62,367 nucleotides of DNA, taken from NCBI GenBank assembly GCA_018239845.1, contig JAFEGO010000087.1, forward strand, positions 1 through 62,367, given 5' to 3'. Under the pieces are notes generated by a model. It was not told the DNA's origin. It made no database searches and saw only the letters and a list, made by a program, of their open reading frames with translations. The DNA comes from Verrucomicrobiota bacterium. Lineage in GTDB: Bacteria > Verrucomicrobiota > Verrucomicrobiia > Opitutales > Opitutaceae. The number at the start of each line of letters is the position of its first letter. Positions within the stretch are counted from its first letter, which is position 1. Position numbers and translations under genes: made by a program. This document shows, in pieces, positions 29,682 through 38,279 of this stretch.

Positions 29682-29981
29682 TCACGGCGAGAGCCGGGAC
29701 TTCCAATAGTCCGGATCGCGCTTCAGGGGCATGACGGCGACGATCCAGATCCGATCCGGTTCGTCGAGATAGAGCAGGGCATACGGAAAGTCTTCCGCCA
29801 GATGTCGGCGGATGTCCCCGTCGATGCGCCGGAAGCGGTGAGGTGCGGCGCTCGCTTCGGCAATCAGCCTTTCGATCTCGTCGTAAAAACGCCCGCCCAA
29901 CTCGGGGCTGATGCCTGCGTAGTGCACCGCCGCAGCGGCGTACTCATCATTCGCTTCGGAGTGGAACGTATGTGGCTTCAC
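29682..29981 (-). CDS. RelE/ParE family toxin
   Basis: A 99-residue protein with the ParE pattern FHSEANDEYAAAAVHYAGISPELGGRFYDEIERLI, HRFRRIDGDIRRHLAEDFPYALLYLDEPDRIWIVAVMPLKRDPDYWKSRL. It would poison gyrase (ParE type) or cleave mRNA (RelE type). It starts at a GTG that overlaps the antitoxin stop by 4 bases (GTGA), the normal antitoxin-first arrangement. Confidence 0.9.
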   Translation of the reverse strand: MKPHTFHSEANDEYAAAAVHYAGISPELGGRFYDEIERLIAEASAAPHRFRRIDGDIRRHLAEDFPYALLYLDEPDRIWIVAVMPLKRDPDYWKSRLSP

Positions 29982-30211
29982 CGCCCGACAATCTGGCGGA
30001 TGCGCGCGGACACTACTTCACCGGGAATACCTTGGGCCTGGCCACTGCGGATTTCGTTTACCCGGCGGGCAACCGTGGAGCGCCAGGCAGGGCTCAACGC
30101 GGAATCACTGACTCCATGTTTCGCCAGCATGAGCCGATCCACCAGTTCGACCACCACGTCATCGGGCCACTGGCGTGCTTCTTCCACGATCTGGTCGAGT
30201 GTGAGTGCCAT
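29978..30211 (-). CDS. addiction-module antitoxin (Unstab_antitox type)
   Basis: A 77-residue acidic helical protein with VEEARQWPDDVVVELVDRLMLAKHG and AWRSTVARRVNEIRSGQAQGIPGEVVSARIRQIVG, which fits the small TIGR02574/PF09720 antitoxins that pair with ParE-like toxins. It is the promoter-proximal gene of the pair. Confidence 0.87.
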   Translation of the reverse strand: MALTLDQIVEEARQWPDDVVVELVDRLMLAKHGVSDSALSPAWRSTVARRVNEIRSGQAQGIPGEVVSARIRQIVGR

Positions 30212-30278
30212 GTTGGTACTATGATGCCTATCCCCGTGTTTTCAACTCTCCTGTGTCCGCGCCGTCCGTGGGCCGGGC

Positions 30279-31595
30279 TCAGCTCCGATAGTCGGCGTTT
30301 TCGCTGACGTATTCGTGGGTGAGGTCGGCGCCGAAGACGGTGCAACCTGCGCTGCCGCTGCCGAGGTCCACGATGATTTCCACGCAGCGTTCGTGCGGGG
30401 GGAAATCAATCGGCGCGGAAAAGATGCCGTCTTTCGTGGGCGCGCTCGCGTAGAGCTCGGCGCTGCGGAGGTGGGCGACGAGGGCGGTTTCCTTCTCGGG
30501 ATTCAGCTGGAAGGCGCCGTGGGCGAAGATCTCGATGCCGCCGATCGTCGCGCGGAGTTTCGAGAGGTCGGTGCCGGGGGCGTGCGCGCCGACGTGCTTG
30601 CCGATGGCCTGCACGAGGCGGCCCACGTTCGGGTCGTTGCCCGCGACGGCGCACTTGAAGAGCGGCGCGTTGACCACGGCTTTGCCGAGCTGGCGGGCGA
30701 GGGACGGGGTCGCGGCATTTTTAACTTCGACGCGGATCACGTGGCGCACGCCTTCGCCGTTGCGCACGACGTCCTCGGCGAGGTCGCGGCACAGCTGGAG
30801 CCGCGCGGCCTCGAAGGCGGCGAGATCTTTGCACGGCACGCGGTTGGAAGAAACGAGGGCGACGGTGTCGGAGGTGCTGGTGTCGCTATCCACCGAGATG
30901 CAGTTGAAGGTTGCGTCGCTCACGCGGGCGAGGATGGCGCGCAGCTCGGCGCGCGGCACCGCGAGGTCGGTGAGGAGATAGACGAGCATCGTCGCCATGT
31001 TGGGCTCGATCATGCCGGCGCCCTTCGCGATGCCGACGATGCTGCCGCCGCTGAGGTCGGCGCGGCGCACCTTCGGGTAAAGATCGGTGGTCACGATGCC
31101 CTCGGCCGCGGGCATGATCGACGGGTTCGTGAGCGCGGCGACGGCGGCGGGCAGGCCGGTGAGCATGCTGTCCACGGGGAGGCCCCAGCCGATGACGCCG
31201 GTGGAGCTCGGGAGAATTTCCTGCGCCCCGAGGCCGAGCAGACGCGCGGTCTCGGCGCAGATGCGCTCCGACGCCTCGACGCCACCGGGCGCGCAGACGT
31301 TGGAGATCTTGTTGTTCACGATGATGGCGCCGAGCTTCGGCTCTTTGAGTCGCGCGCGGCCCACGATCACGGGCGCGCCGGGAAACGCGTTCTTCGTGAA
31401 GACCGCGGCGAAATTTTCCGTCGGCTTATCCAGCGCGATGAGCGTGAGCGTCATCTTTGCGGGCTTCGGCGCCTCGCGCGGCATGAACTCGAAGCGCGTC
31501 GTGCCCACGCGGAATCCGGCGGGGAGGGCGGCTTGCGTGGCGAGCCACGCGCGGTGGGCGTTGCGGTCGGGAAACGTGAGGTTCGTGCTGGGCAC
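30279..31595 (-). CDS. argJ: bifunctional glutamate N-acetyltransferase / N-acetylglutamate synthase ArgJ
   Basis: This enzyme recycles acetyl groups from N-acetylornithine to glutamate in arginine synthesis. Diagnostic segments are STGVIGWGLPVDSMLTGLP, IVGIAKGAGMIEPNMATMLVYLLTDL (the Thr of NMATML is the self-cleavage site and nucleophile), CISVDSDTSTSDTVALVSSN and AVAGNDPNVGRLVQAIGK. The C-terminus EYVSENADYRS is typical. No ATG fits well: GTG at 31595 (VPSTNLTFPDR, 438 aa) is chosen, with TTG at 31604 or 31610 as alternatives. The open frame to 31679 runs into an inverted repeat. Confidence 0.93.
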   Translation of the reverse strand: MPSTNLTFPDRNAHRAWLATQAALPAGFRVGTTRFEFMPREAPKPAKMTLTLIALDKPTENFAAVFTKNAFPGAPVIVGRARLKEPKLGAIIVNNKISNVCAPGGVEASERICAETARLLGLGAQEILPSSTGVIGWGLPVDSMLTGLPAAVAALTNPSIMPAAEGIVTTDLYPKVRRADLSGGSIVGIAKGAGMIEPNMATMLVYLLTDLAVPRAELRAILARVSDATFNCISVDSDTSTSDTVALVSSNRVPCKDLAAFEAARLQLCRDLAEDVVRNGEGVRHVIRVEVKNAATPSLARQLGKAVVNAPLFKCAVAGNDPNVGRLVQAIGKHVGAHAPGTDLSKLRATIGGIEIFAHGAFQLNPEKETALVAHLRSAELYASAPTKDGIFSAPIDFPPHERCVEIIVDLGSGSAGCTVFGADLTHEYVSENADYRS

Positions 31596-31919
31596 GGAAA
31601 ACAAGTGCAACGGGCATGCCGCGGAGTGAAGCCGATTTATCGTAAAATCAGGCGGCGGGGTGGGAGACACGAATGGCACGAATTACCCACGAATGCCGGA
31701 AAGACGAAGCGTGCCCTCTGCGATTCGTGGGCAATTCGCGAAATTCGTGTCTCCTCCGGGAGGATTGGTTGTCCATCCCGTCATCCGATTGTCACACACG
31801 ATAAAAATTAGATGGAAATGCGCGGGCGCTGCGCGTAATCCACTTTCACTTCGTCCCTCCATTGAACGCTCACTTCTCCCACCTCACCGCGGCCGTGCGC
31901 CGCGCGTCCTGACCGCCCG
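31596..31919. other. argJ-argB divergent intergenic region (324 bases)
   Basis: This stretch holds no protein-like reading frame. It contains a long inverted repeat (described separately) and an AT-richer patch around 31798-31815 (ACGATAAAAATTAGATGG), where promoters for the divergent argJ and argB genes are most likely. No ArgR-like palindrome was recognised. Confidence 0.6.
31663..31754. repeat. inverted repeat of the ACACGAAT...CACGAAT type
   Basis: Two 32-base arms (31663-31694, and 31723-31754 in reverse) differ at about four positions and enclose 28 bases. Each arm carries ACACGAAT and CCCACGAAT. This resembles dispersed intergenic repeats of PVC genomes and is unrelated in sequence to the REP-like hairpins elsewhere in the window. 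Confidence 0.87.
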
Positions 31920-32801
31920 ATGAACGTCTCCGAAGTCACCGCCAAGGCGCGCGTCCTCCTCGAGGCGCTGCCGTACATCCAGGATTTCCGCGGCTCCATC
32001 TTCGTCGTCAAGTACGGCGGCAGCTTCATGGATGACCCCGACCCCGTGGTGCGCACGCGCATCGCGTACGACATCGCGTTCCTCGCGGCCGTCGGCATCA
32101 ACGTCGTCGTCGTGCACGGCGGCGGCAAGGCCATCACGCGCGCGATGGAGACCTCGGGCCTCAAGGCCAATTTCATCAACGGTCTCCGCGTTACCGACGA
32201 GGCCACGATCGCCGTCGTGAAGAAGACCCTCGACGAGATCGTGAACAAGGATGTCTGCGCCGCGATCACCACCGCCAAGGGCCGCCCCAGCGGCCTGCCC
32301 GGCGACAGCGTGCTCGTCTGCCAGAAGCTCACGACCGACGATGACGGCAACACCATCGACCTCGGCTACGTCGGCGACGTCACCGAGGTGAAGGTGAAGC
32401 TCATCAAGAAGGAGATCGCGGAAGGCTTCATCCCGGTGATCTCGCCTGTGGCCGAAGGCTACGACGGCAAGCCCTACAACGTGAACGCCGACCTCGTGGC
32501 CGGCCGCGTGGCCAGCGCGCTGCGCGCCCGCCGCCTCGTTTACATGAGCGACGTACCCGGCCTGCTCTCCGATCCGAAGAACCCGGAGTCGCTCATCTCC
32601 ACGCTCAAGATCAGCCAGGTCGACGACCTGAAGAAGAAGGGCGTGATCGACAAGGGCATGCGCCCGAAGGTGCAGAGCGCGATCCGCGCGCTCCAGGAAG
32701 GCGTGCAGCGCGTGCACTTCGTGGACGGCCGCCTGCCGCACTCGCTGCTGCTCGAGATCTTCACCGAAAAAGGCATCGGCACCGAGATCGAGCACGGCTG
32801 A
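31920..32801 (+). CDS. argB: acetylglutamate kinase
   Basis: A 293-residue amino-acid kinase that phosphorylates N-acetylglutamate. Motifs are [62 protein letters not shown] and [28 protein letters not shown]. The N-terminal helix ahead of the kinase core (about 25 residues) is the type linked to arginine-sensitive, hexameric enzymes. It opens the argB-argD-argF-argG run. Confidence 0.97.
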   Translation: MNVSEVTAKARVLLEALPYIQDFRGSIFVVKYGGSFMDDPDPVVRTRIAYDIAFLAAVGINVVVVHGGGKAITRAMETSGLKANFINGLRVTDEATIAVVKKTLDEIVNKDVCAAITTAKGRPSGLPGDSVLVCQKLTTDDDGNTIDLGYVGDVTEVKVKLIKKEIAEGFIPVISPVAEGYDGKPYNVNADLVAGRVASALRARRLVYMSDVPGLLSDPKNPESLISTLKISQVDDLKKKGVIDKGMRPKVQSAIRALQEGVQRVHFVDGRLPHSLLLEIFTEKGIGTEIEHG

Positions 32802-32830
32802 GCGGATTTCCGCCGGCCGGCGCTTGATTT

Positions 32831-32859
32831 TTGACCGGCAGGTGCCGTCGGTATATATT
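32831..32859 (+). promoter_or_regulatory. putative sigma-70 promoter immediately upstream of argD
   Basis: TTGACC (32831-32836) is spaced 17 bases from TATATT (32854-32859). Transcription starting about 7 bases later would leave only about 5 bases before the argD ATG at 32871, with no Shine-Dalgarno, which suggests a leaderless or near-leaderless message. Confidence 0.5.
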
Positions 32860-32870
32860 TGGAAAATTTC

Positions 32871-34091
32871 ATGAACCAGCCCTCCATCGTCCGGACCAGC
32901 ACCGCTGAGCTCTACGACGCGTATGTAATGAAGAATTACTCGCGTGCGCCGATCACAGTCGTGCGCGGCCGAGGGACGCAGCTCTGGGACGACGCGGGCC
33001 ACAGCTACCTCGACTTCACCTCGGGCATCGCGGTCTGCGCGCTCGGCCACTGCCATCCGCACTGGGTCGCCGCGATCCAGCGCCAGGCGGCCGAGCTGAT
33101 CCACGTCAGCAACCTTTACCGGCACCCCAACCAGGGTGAGCTCGCGCGCCGCATCGTCGGCTACGCGGGTCCGGGCCGCGTCTTTTTCTGCAACAGCGGC
33201 GGCGAGGCCGACGAGGGCATGATCAAGCTCGCGCGGCTGCACGGCCTGAAGAAGGCCGGCGGCGTGGAGGAGAAGTGCTACAAGATCATCGCCGCGAAGA
33301 ACGCGTTTCACGGCCGCATGTTCGGCGGCATGAGCGCGACGCCGCAGGAGAAGATCCAGAAGGGCTTCCGCCCGCTGGTGCCCGGCTTCGCCTTTGGCGA
33401 ACTCAACAACCTCGAGTCCTTCGCCGCGCTGATCGACGAAGGCACCGCCGCGATCCTCCTCGAGACGATCCAGGGCGAGAGCGGCATCAATTCCTGCACG
33501 CCGGAGTTTTTGCGCGGCGTGCGCCAGCTCTGCGACCAGCACAACCTGCTGCTCCTCCTCGACGAGGTGCAGTGCGGCATCGGGCGCACGGGCAAGTTCT
33601 ACGCGTTTGAGCACGCGGGCGTGCGGCCCGATGCGATCGCGATGGCCAAGGGCCTCGGCGGCGGCATGCCGATCGGCGCCATCTGGGCCGGCGAGCGCGC
33701 GATGGAGCTTTTCCAGCCCGGCAATCACGGCACGACCTTCGGCGGCACGCCGCTCGCGTGCGCGGCGGGCCTCGCCACGCTCGACGTGATCGAGCGCGAG
33801 GGCCTGATCGACCACGTCGCGAAGGTGAGCGTCGCCTGGCACCAGGCGCTGGCCGGCCTCGCGCAGCAATTCCCGCAGCACATCGCCGCCGTCCGCGGCA
33901 AGGGCTTCCTCGTCGGCATGCAGATGACGTCCGACCCGGCCCCGTGGATCGCGGCCCTCCGCGAGCGCGGCCTGCTGACCGTCGGCTCGGGCAACAACGT
34001 CATCCGCCTCCTGCCGCCGCTCATCGCGACGGCCGACGAACTGGCCCGGTCGGTCGAAATCATCCGCGGCGCGCTCCAGGCCAAGGCCTGA
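32871..34091 (+). CDS. argD: acetylornithine aminotransferase
   Basis: A 406-residue class III PLP aminotransferase that converts N-acetylglutamate semialdehyde to N-acetylornithine. Visible motifs are VRGRGTQLWDDAGHSYLDFTSGIAVCALGHCHP, FFCNSGGEADEGMIKLARLH, AFHGRMFGGMSAT, LLLLDEVQCGIGRTGKFYAFE and the PLP lysine in DAIAMAKGLGGGMPIGA, followed by HGTTFGGTPLACA. The ATG at 32871 is preferred to an in-frame TTG at 32859 that lies inside the -10 box. Confidence 0.95.
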   Translation: MNQPSIVRTSTAELYDAYVMKNYSRAPITVVRGRGTQLWDDAGHSYLDFTSGIAVCALGHCHPHWVAAIQRQAAELIHVSNLYRHPNQGELARRIVGYAGPGRVFFCNSGGEADEGMIKLARLHGLKKAGGVEEKCYKIIAAKNAFHGRMFGGMSATPQEKIQKGFRPLVPGFAFGELNNLESFAALIDEGTAAILLETIQGESGINSCTPEFLRGVRQLCDQHNLLLLLDEVQCGIGRTGKFYAFEHAGVRPDAIAMAKGLGGGMPIGAIWAGERAMELFQPGNHGTTFGGTPLACAAGLATLDVIEREGLIDHVAKVSVAWHQALAGLAQQFPQHIAAVRGKGFLVGMQMTSDPAPWIAALRERGLLTVGSGNNVIRLLPPLIATADELARSVEIIRGALQAKA

Positions 34092-34104
34092 GCTGTGCTT
34101 GGGG

Positions 34105-34170
34105 GTAGGGACGGCTCTCCGAGCCGTCCGCCGCGACACGGAACCGGACGCATCGGAGAGGCGTCCCTAC
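34105..34170. repeat. REP-like inverted pair with GTAG heads, argD-argF spacer
   Basis: Two 26-base units face each other (34105-34130, and 34145-34170 in reverse), differing at about four positions. Each has a GTAG head, an 8-bp stem (GGACGGCT/AGCCGTCC in the first) and the loop CTCCG. The design is the same as the unit at 3130-3155. It splits the arginine gene run. Confidence 0.88.
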
Positions 34171-34262
34171 CTTCGAGGTCAAAAGACCATATTAACCACT
34201 GATCCAACCCTCTATTTTTCACTCGTGAGCGGGGCATTCCCCCTCTATGTTTGACCCCTCGC

Positions 34263-35204
34263 ATGAGACACTTCCTCAAGGAAACCGACTTCAAGCCGTC
34301 CGAGCTGGACGCGTTGTTCGCGCTGGCGCGCGAGCTGAAGGCGAACCGCGGCAACCATGCGAAGCCCCTCGCCGGGCAGACGTGGGCGATGATTTTCTCG
34401 AAGTCGTCCACCCGCACCCGCGTGTCCTTCGACGTGGGCATCCACGAGCTCGGCGGCCACCCCCTTTTCCTCAACAAGAACGACGTGCAGCTCGGCCGCG
34501 GCGAGACCGTGTCCGACACGGCCAAGGTGCTGTCGCGCTTTGTGCACGGGCTCATCGTGCGGACCTACGACCACGCCGAGGTGCAGGAGCTGGCCGACAC
34601 CGGCTCGATCCCGGTGATCAACGCGCTCACCGACCTGCTGCACCCCTGCCAGATCTTCGCCGACGCCTTCACGCTCGCGGAGCGGTGGGGCAAGGGCGGC
34701 GACCTCGTCGGCTCGCTGAAGGGCCGGAAGATCGCCTTCGTCGGCGACCGCGGGTGCAATGTCGCTAATTCATGGATACTCGGCGCCAACCTCCTCGGGA
34801 TGAAGATCTCGCTGGCGGGCCCGGTGGGCTTTGACGCCGCGCCGGAGTTCAACGCGCTGCTCGCCAAGGAAGGCTACGCCGGCGGCTACCATTTCACCAA
34901 CGATCCCTACGAGGCCGTGCGCGACGCCGATGTCGTGTACACCGACGTGTGGGTGAGCATGGGCAAGGAGGAGGAGACGGCCGAGCGCATCAAGGTGATG
35001 TCGCCCTTCGCGGTGACGCCGGAGCTCTTCGCCGCGGCCAAGCCCGACGCGTACTTCATGCACTGCCTGCCCGCGCACGTGGGCCAGGAGGTCACGCAGG
35101 CCGTCCTCGACAACCCCCGCTCGATCATCTTCGACCAGGCCGAAAACCGCCTGCACATGCAGAAGGCCATCTTGGCCACGCTCGCGCAGCAGAAACGCAC
35201 TTAA
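34263..35204 (+). CDS. argF: ornithine carbamoyltransferase
   Basis: A 313-residue transcarbamoylase making citrulline. The carbamoyl-phosphate loop is FSKSSTRTRVSFDVG, followed by FLNKNDVQLGRGETVSDTAKVLSRFV, the HPCQIFAD motif (LLHPCQIFADAFTL), DVWVSMGKEEE and the ornithine-binding HCLPAH. The ATG at 34263 gives the family N-terminus; a TTG at 34251 is less likely. argG starts 12 bases downstream. Confidence 0.97.
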   Translation: MRHFLKETDFKPSELDALFALARELKANRGNHAKPLAGQTWAMIFSKSSTRTRVSFDVGIHELGGHPLFLNKNDVQLGRGETVSDTAKVLSRFVHGLIVRTYDHAEVQELADTGSIPVINALTDLLHPCQIFADAFTLAERWGKGGDLVGSLKGRKIAFVGDRGCNVANSWILGANLLGMKISLAGPVGFDAAPEFNALLAKEGYAGGYHFTNDPYEAVRDADVVYTDVWVSMGKEEETAERIKVMSPFAVTPELFAAAKPDAYFMHCLPAHVGQEVTQAVLDNPRSIIFDQAENRLHMQKAILATLAQQKRT

Positions 35205-35216
35205 AAAATTCCCGCC

Positions 35217-36443
35217 ATGAAAATCGTCCTCGCCTACTCCGGGGGTCTCGACACCTCGGTCATCGTCAAATGGCTCCGCGAAACTTACGACGCGGACATC
35301 GTCACCTTCGCCGCTGATGTCGGCCAGGAGGAGGAGCTGAAGGGCCTCGACAAGAAAGCGCTGAAGACCGGCGCGTCGAAGCACTACACGCTCGACCTCG
35401 TGGAGGAGTTTGCCCGCGACTTCATCTACCCGATGATCCGCGCCAACGCGATTTACGAGGGCCAGTACTACCTCGGTACCTCGATCGCCCGCCCGCTCAT
35501 CGCGAAGGCGCAGGTCGAGATCGCCAAGAAGGAAAAGGCCGACACCGTCGCGCACGGCGCCACGGGCAAGGGCAACGACCAGTGCCGCTTCGAGCTCACC
35601 TACATGGCGCTCGCGCCGCACCTGCGCATCATCGCCCCGTGGAAGCTCGAGGAGTACCGCGCGCTCTTCCCCGGCCGCGCCGAGATGATCGCCTACTGCG
35701 CGAAGCACAACATCCCCGTCGAGGCCTCGCTCAAGAAGCCGTACTCGATGGACCGCAACCTCCTCCACATCTCATACGAAGCCGGCATCCTCGAGGACCC
35801 GTGGTTCGACCCGACGACCAAGGAGAACAAGGCGATGTTCAAGCTCTCCGTCGCCCCCGAGGACGCGCCGGACAAGGCGGAGTACGTCGAGCTCGACTTT
35901 GAAAAGGGCGACTGCGTCGCGGTGAACGGCAAGCGCCTCACCCCCGGCGGCGTGCTCAAGACCCTCAACAAGCTCGGCGGCAAGCACGGAATCGGCCGCG
36001 TGGACCTCGTTGAAAACCGCTTCGTCGGCATGAAGTCGCGCGGCGTGTACGAGACGCCCGGCGGCACGATCCTCATGCAGGCCCACCGCCAGGTGGAGTC
36101 GCTGACCATGGACCGCGAGGTGCTGCACCTGCGCGACGGTTTCATCCCGAAGTACGCCGAGCTCGTTTACAACGGCTTCTGGTTCGCGCCGGAGCGCGAG
36201 ATGCTCCAGGCGATGGTGGACGAGAGCCAGCGCTACGTCACCGGCACCGTGCGCCTCAAGCTCTACAAGGGCAACATCATCACCTGCGGCCGCAAGTCGA
36301 AGTATTCGCTGTACGACGACAAGATCGCGTCGATGGAAGGCGTGAAGAGCTGGTACAACCAGAGCGACGCGACCGGCTTCATCCGCCTCAACGGCCTGCG
36401 CCTCCGCGCCCGCAACCTCGCGCAGGGCGGCCCGAAGGTCTGA
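35217..36443 (+). CDS. argG: argininosuccinate synthase
   Basis: A 408-residue ATP pyrophosphatase-type ligase joining citrulline and aspartate. It has the N-terminal P-loop [49 protein letters not shown] and [13 protein letters not shown]. It is the last gene of the arginine run and is followed by a terminator. No argH is present in the window. Confidence 0.98.
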   Translation: MKIVLAYSGGLDTSVIVKWLRETYDADIVTFAADVGQEEELKGLDKKALKTGASKHYTLDLVEEFARDFIYPMIRANAIYEGQYYLGTSIARPLIAKAQVEIAKKEKADTVAHGATGKGNDQCRFELTYMALAPHLRIIAPWKLEEYRALFPGRAEMIAYCAKHNIPVEASLKKPYSMDRNLLHISYEAGILEDPWFDPTTKENKAMFKLSVAPEDAPDKAEYVELDFEKGDCVAVNGKRLTPGGVLKTLNKLGGKHGIGRVDLVENRFVGMKSRGVYETPGGTILMQAHRQVESLTMDREVLHLRDGFIPKYAELVYNGFWFAPEREMLQAMVDESQRYVTGTVRLKLYKGNIITCGRKSKYSLYDDKIASMEGVKSWYNQSDATGFIRLNGLRLRARNLAQGGPKV

Positions 36444-36471
36444 GCGCGACGCACGATGCGTTAGCTTTCAC

Positions 36472-36504
36472 AGCCCCGCCGGCAATGAGCCGCGGGGCTT
36501 TTTT
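36472..36504 (+). terminator. Rho-independent terminator of the arg genes
   Basis: An 8-bp stem AGCCCCGC/GCGGGGCT (36472-36479 and 36492-36499), extended by three pairs after a bulged C, closes on AATGA and is followed by TTTTTT. It starts 28 bases after the argG stop. Confidence 0.92.
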
Positions 36505-36525
36505 GTGGGCTGCGCACGAGAGGAA

Positions 36526-36623
36526 GGTCTCGCGACGTCCGCGACGGGCGCGACGAAAGGCCTGACGGACGACGGGAGAAACCTGCGGCGCTACGTCGCG
36601 TCCGTCGCGGGCGTCGCGAGACC
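36526..36623. repeat. long imperfect inverted repeat, argG to ACT-gene intergenic region
   Basis: Two 30-base arms (36526-36555, and 36594-36623 in reverse) share GGTCTCGCGACG...GCGCGACG/CGCGACG and differ at about two positions. They lie in a 450-base gap with no credible gene. The arms are themselves rich in CGCGACG steps, so slippage-type origin is possible. Confidence 0.75.
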
Positions 36624-36805
36624 CTTTTCGGTGAGGAAGGTAAGGCTGCGGTGGTCGGGCGTACGGGCAGTTCCGCGCTCCACGATGCACGCTTATTTTT
36701 CGCCATTGATGGCGGGCGGTGGCGGAAAAACCGGGCCGGGGACCGGAGAATTGTCCGATTGTGTTCGATTGTGTTCGATTCGCGATTTCGGACAGGGGGC
36801 TTTGG
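36624..36805. other. non-coding stretch with a short tandem repeat
   Basis: No protein-like frame is seen. 36761-36780 is a perfect tandem duplication of the 10-mer GTGTTCGATT inside an AT-richer patch. The rest of the gap on either side is made of inverted repeats. Confidence 0.55.
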
Positions 36806-36889
36806 GTGGCTGCGGCGTCCTCGCCGCAGATGGGTGAGGTCGCTCCGCTGTTGAGTGGCACGGCCCTGCGGCGGGGACGCCGCAGCCAC
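36806..36889. repeat. REP-like inverted pair of the GTGG type
   Basis: 36806-36829 and 36866-36889 (reverse) are 24-base inverted copies with the GTGG head and CTGCGGCG stem. They are near-identical to the units at 3092-3115 and 10607-10667. The pair ends 2 bases before the stop of the ACT-domain gene. Confidence 0.88.
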
Positions 36890-36891
36890 GC

Positions 36892-37281
36892 TCAGGCGCT
36901 GACCACCCGGTGGCCGGCGGCGAGGAGGACGTCGCGCGCGGCGGGGAGGGAGGTGTGCTTCACGAGCACGTAGTCGGTATCGAAGGTGCCGAGGGCGAGG
37001 AGGCTGATCTGCGCTGCGGCGAGCGGCTGGGCGACGGAGGCGAGCACGCCGACCGCGCCGAAATCAAAGGGCCCCACGAATTGGAGCAGGGCCCAGCCGC
37101 GTTCGGATTTCACGTCGGCGGGCACGGCTGATTCCGCGCAGATGACCGAGAGCTCGTCGGCCGTGCGCGTGATCGAGCTGAAGCCGGTCGCGCCGGCGGC
37201 CCACGCGGGGAGCGCGGCGTCGGGCGCGAGCCGGCAGACGGCGTACGCACCCGGCACCACGCGCAGCGTGAGCGCGGACAT
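36892..37281 (-). CDS. ACT domain-containing protein
   Basis: A 129-residue protein that appears to hold two ACT-like halves (AVCRLAPDAALPAWAAGATGFSSITRTADELSVICAESAVP and GWALLQFVGPFDFGAVGVLASVAQPLAAAQISLLALGTFDTDYVLVKHTSLPAARDVL), matching the ACT_7/CASTOR-like family of small amino-acid sensors. The ligand is unknown. Its ATG overlaps the mlaD stop (TGATG), so it is translated with the Mla operon, an unexplained pairing. Confidence 0.82.
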   Translation of the reverse strand: MSALTLRVVPGAYAVCRLAPDAALPAWAAGATGFSSITRTADELSVICAESAVPADVKSERGWALLQFVGPFDFGAVGVLASVAQPLAAAQISLLALGTFDTDYVLVKHTSLPAARDVLLAAGHRVVSA

Positions 37282-38276
37282 CAGAAGAGCGAGTTGGCGA
37301 CGATGCCGACAGCGGTGATCGGGCCGGAGTCGCCGAGGCCGTCGAGGGCGCGGTCGGCCTTCTTCAGGGTGGCCTGGGCGCTGTTGTACATGGTGTCGTC
37401 GTTGATGAGCTTGCCGAGGGTGCCCTGGCCGCTGGCGAGCTTGTCGGAGACGCTCTTCAGGTTGGCCACGGTGGACTTGAGGTCGGCGGCGGCCTTGTCG
37501 TCGTACACGAGCGTGCCGAGCGGGCCTTTGCCGGACTTCACCTGATCGACGATCGAGGACGCGTTCGCCATGAAGGTCTTCGCGTCGCTGGCGGCGGTGC
37601 GGATGTCGCCGACGGTGGCGAGGAGCTGGTCGTGGAGCGAGGGATCGTTGATGAGCTTGCCGAGGGTGCCCTCGCCGCGGTTGAGCTTGGCGGAGACCTC
37701 CTGGAGGTTGGTGAGGGTGGTGTTGATCTTCTCGCTGTTGTCGGTGACGAGACGGTCGAGCTTCTGGAAGAGACCGCCGCCGGGCTTGCCGTCGCCGTTC
37801 ATGGCGGCGCCAAAGGAGCCGAGGGCGCCCTCGAGCTTCTGGCCGAGGTTGCCGAGCTCGGCCATGATCGTGTTGATGTCGGGCGTGACGCGGGTGCGGA
37901 TCTCGGCGTTGTCGGCGAGGGCGGGGGCGTTCGCGCTGCCGAGGTCGATGCTGATGTAGTTGGTGCCGATGAGGCCGGCCATCGCGATGGTGGCGGTGGC
38001 GTCGCTCTTCACCACGATGCCGGTGTCGATGCGCAGCACGGCCTCGGCGCGGCCGTGGGCGAGGCGGGTGGTCTCGACGGAGCCGATCTTGACGCCGGCC
38101 ATGCGGACCTCGTCACCGGTCTTGACCTCCTTGATGGAGTCGAAGCCGGCGATGAGGTTGTAGCCCTTCTCGCGGAAAAGCTTGCCGCCGCTGAGGGTTT
38201 CCCAGGTCACCCAGGTGAGGGCGAGGCCGAGGAGGAAGAAAAGGCCGACGCGGGCGGTCTGTTGGGCGTTGTTCAT
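37281..38276 (-). CDS. MCE domain protein, MlaD-type lipid-binding subunit
   Basis: A 331-residue protein with one N-terminal membrane anchor (RVGLFFLLGLALTWVTWETL), then the MCE domain (YNLIAGFDSIKEVKTGDEVRMAGVKIGSVETTRL to ATATIAMAGLIGTNYISIDLG, about 35-120). A long helical C-terminal region holds three repeats of a G-x-G-x-LG-x-L-x-x-D motif (GEGTLGKLIND, GKGPLGTLVYD, GQGTLGKLIND). MCE proteins form hexameric rings that carry phospholipids through the periplasm. Clustered with the ATPase and permease genes, it is the MlaD equivalent, though longer than E. coli MlaD (183 aa). Confidence 0.9.
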   Translation of the reverse strand: MNNAQQTARVGLFFLLGLALTWVTWETLSGGKLFREKGYNLIAGFDSIKEVKTGDEVRMAGVKIGSVETTRLAHGRAEAVLRIDTGIVVKSDATATIAMAGLIGTNYISIDLGSANAPALADNAEIRTRVTPDINTIMAELGNLGQKLEGALGSFGAAMNGDGKPGGGLFQKLDRLVTDNSEKINTTLTNLQEVSAKLNRGEGTLGKLINDPSLHDQLLATVGDIRTAASDAKTFMANASSIVDQVKSGKGPLGTLVYDDKAAADLKSTVANLKSVSDKLASGQGTLGKLINDDTMYNSAQATLKKADRALDGLGDSGPITAVGIVANSLF

Positions 38277-38279
38277 GGT

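Noticed and set aside
31884..34139. 751-codon minus-strand frame opposite argB and argD
   Set aside because: Shadow of two clear arginine genes; no motif in its translation.
36505..36894. small open frames in the argG to ACT gap
   Set aside because: They read across inverted repeats and a tandem duplication, with no protein-like composition and no Shine-Dalgarno.
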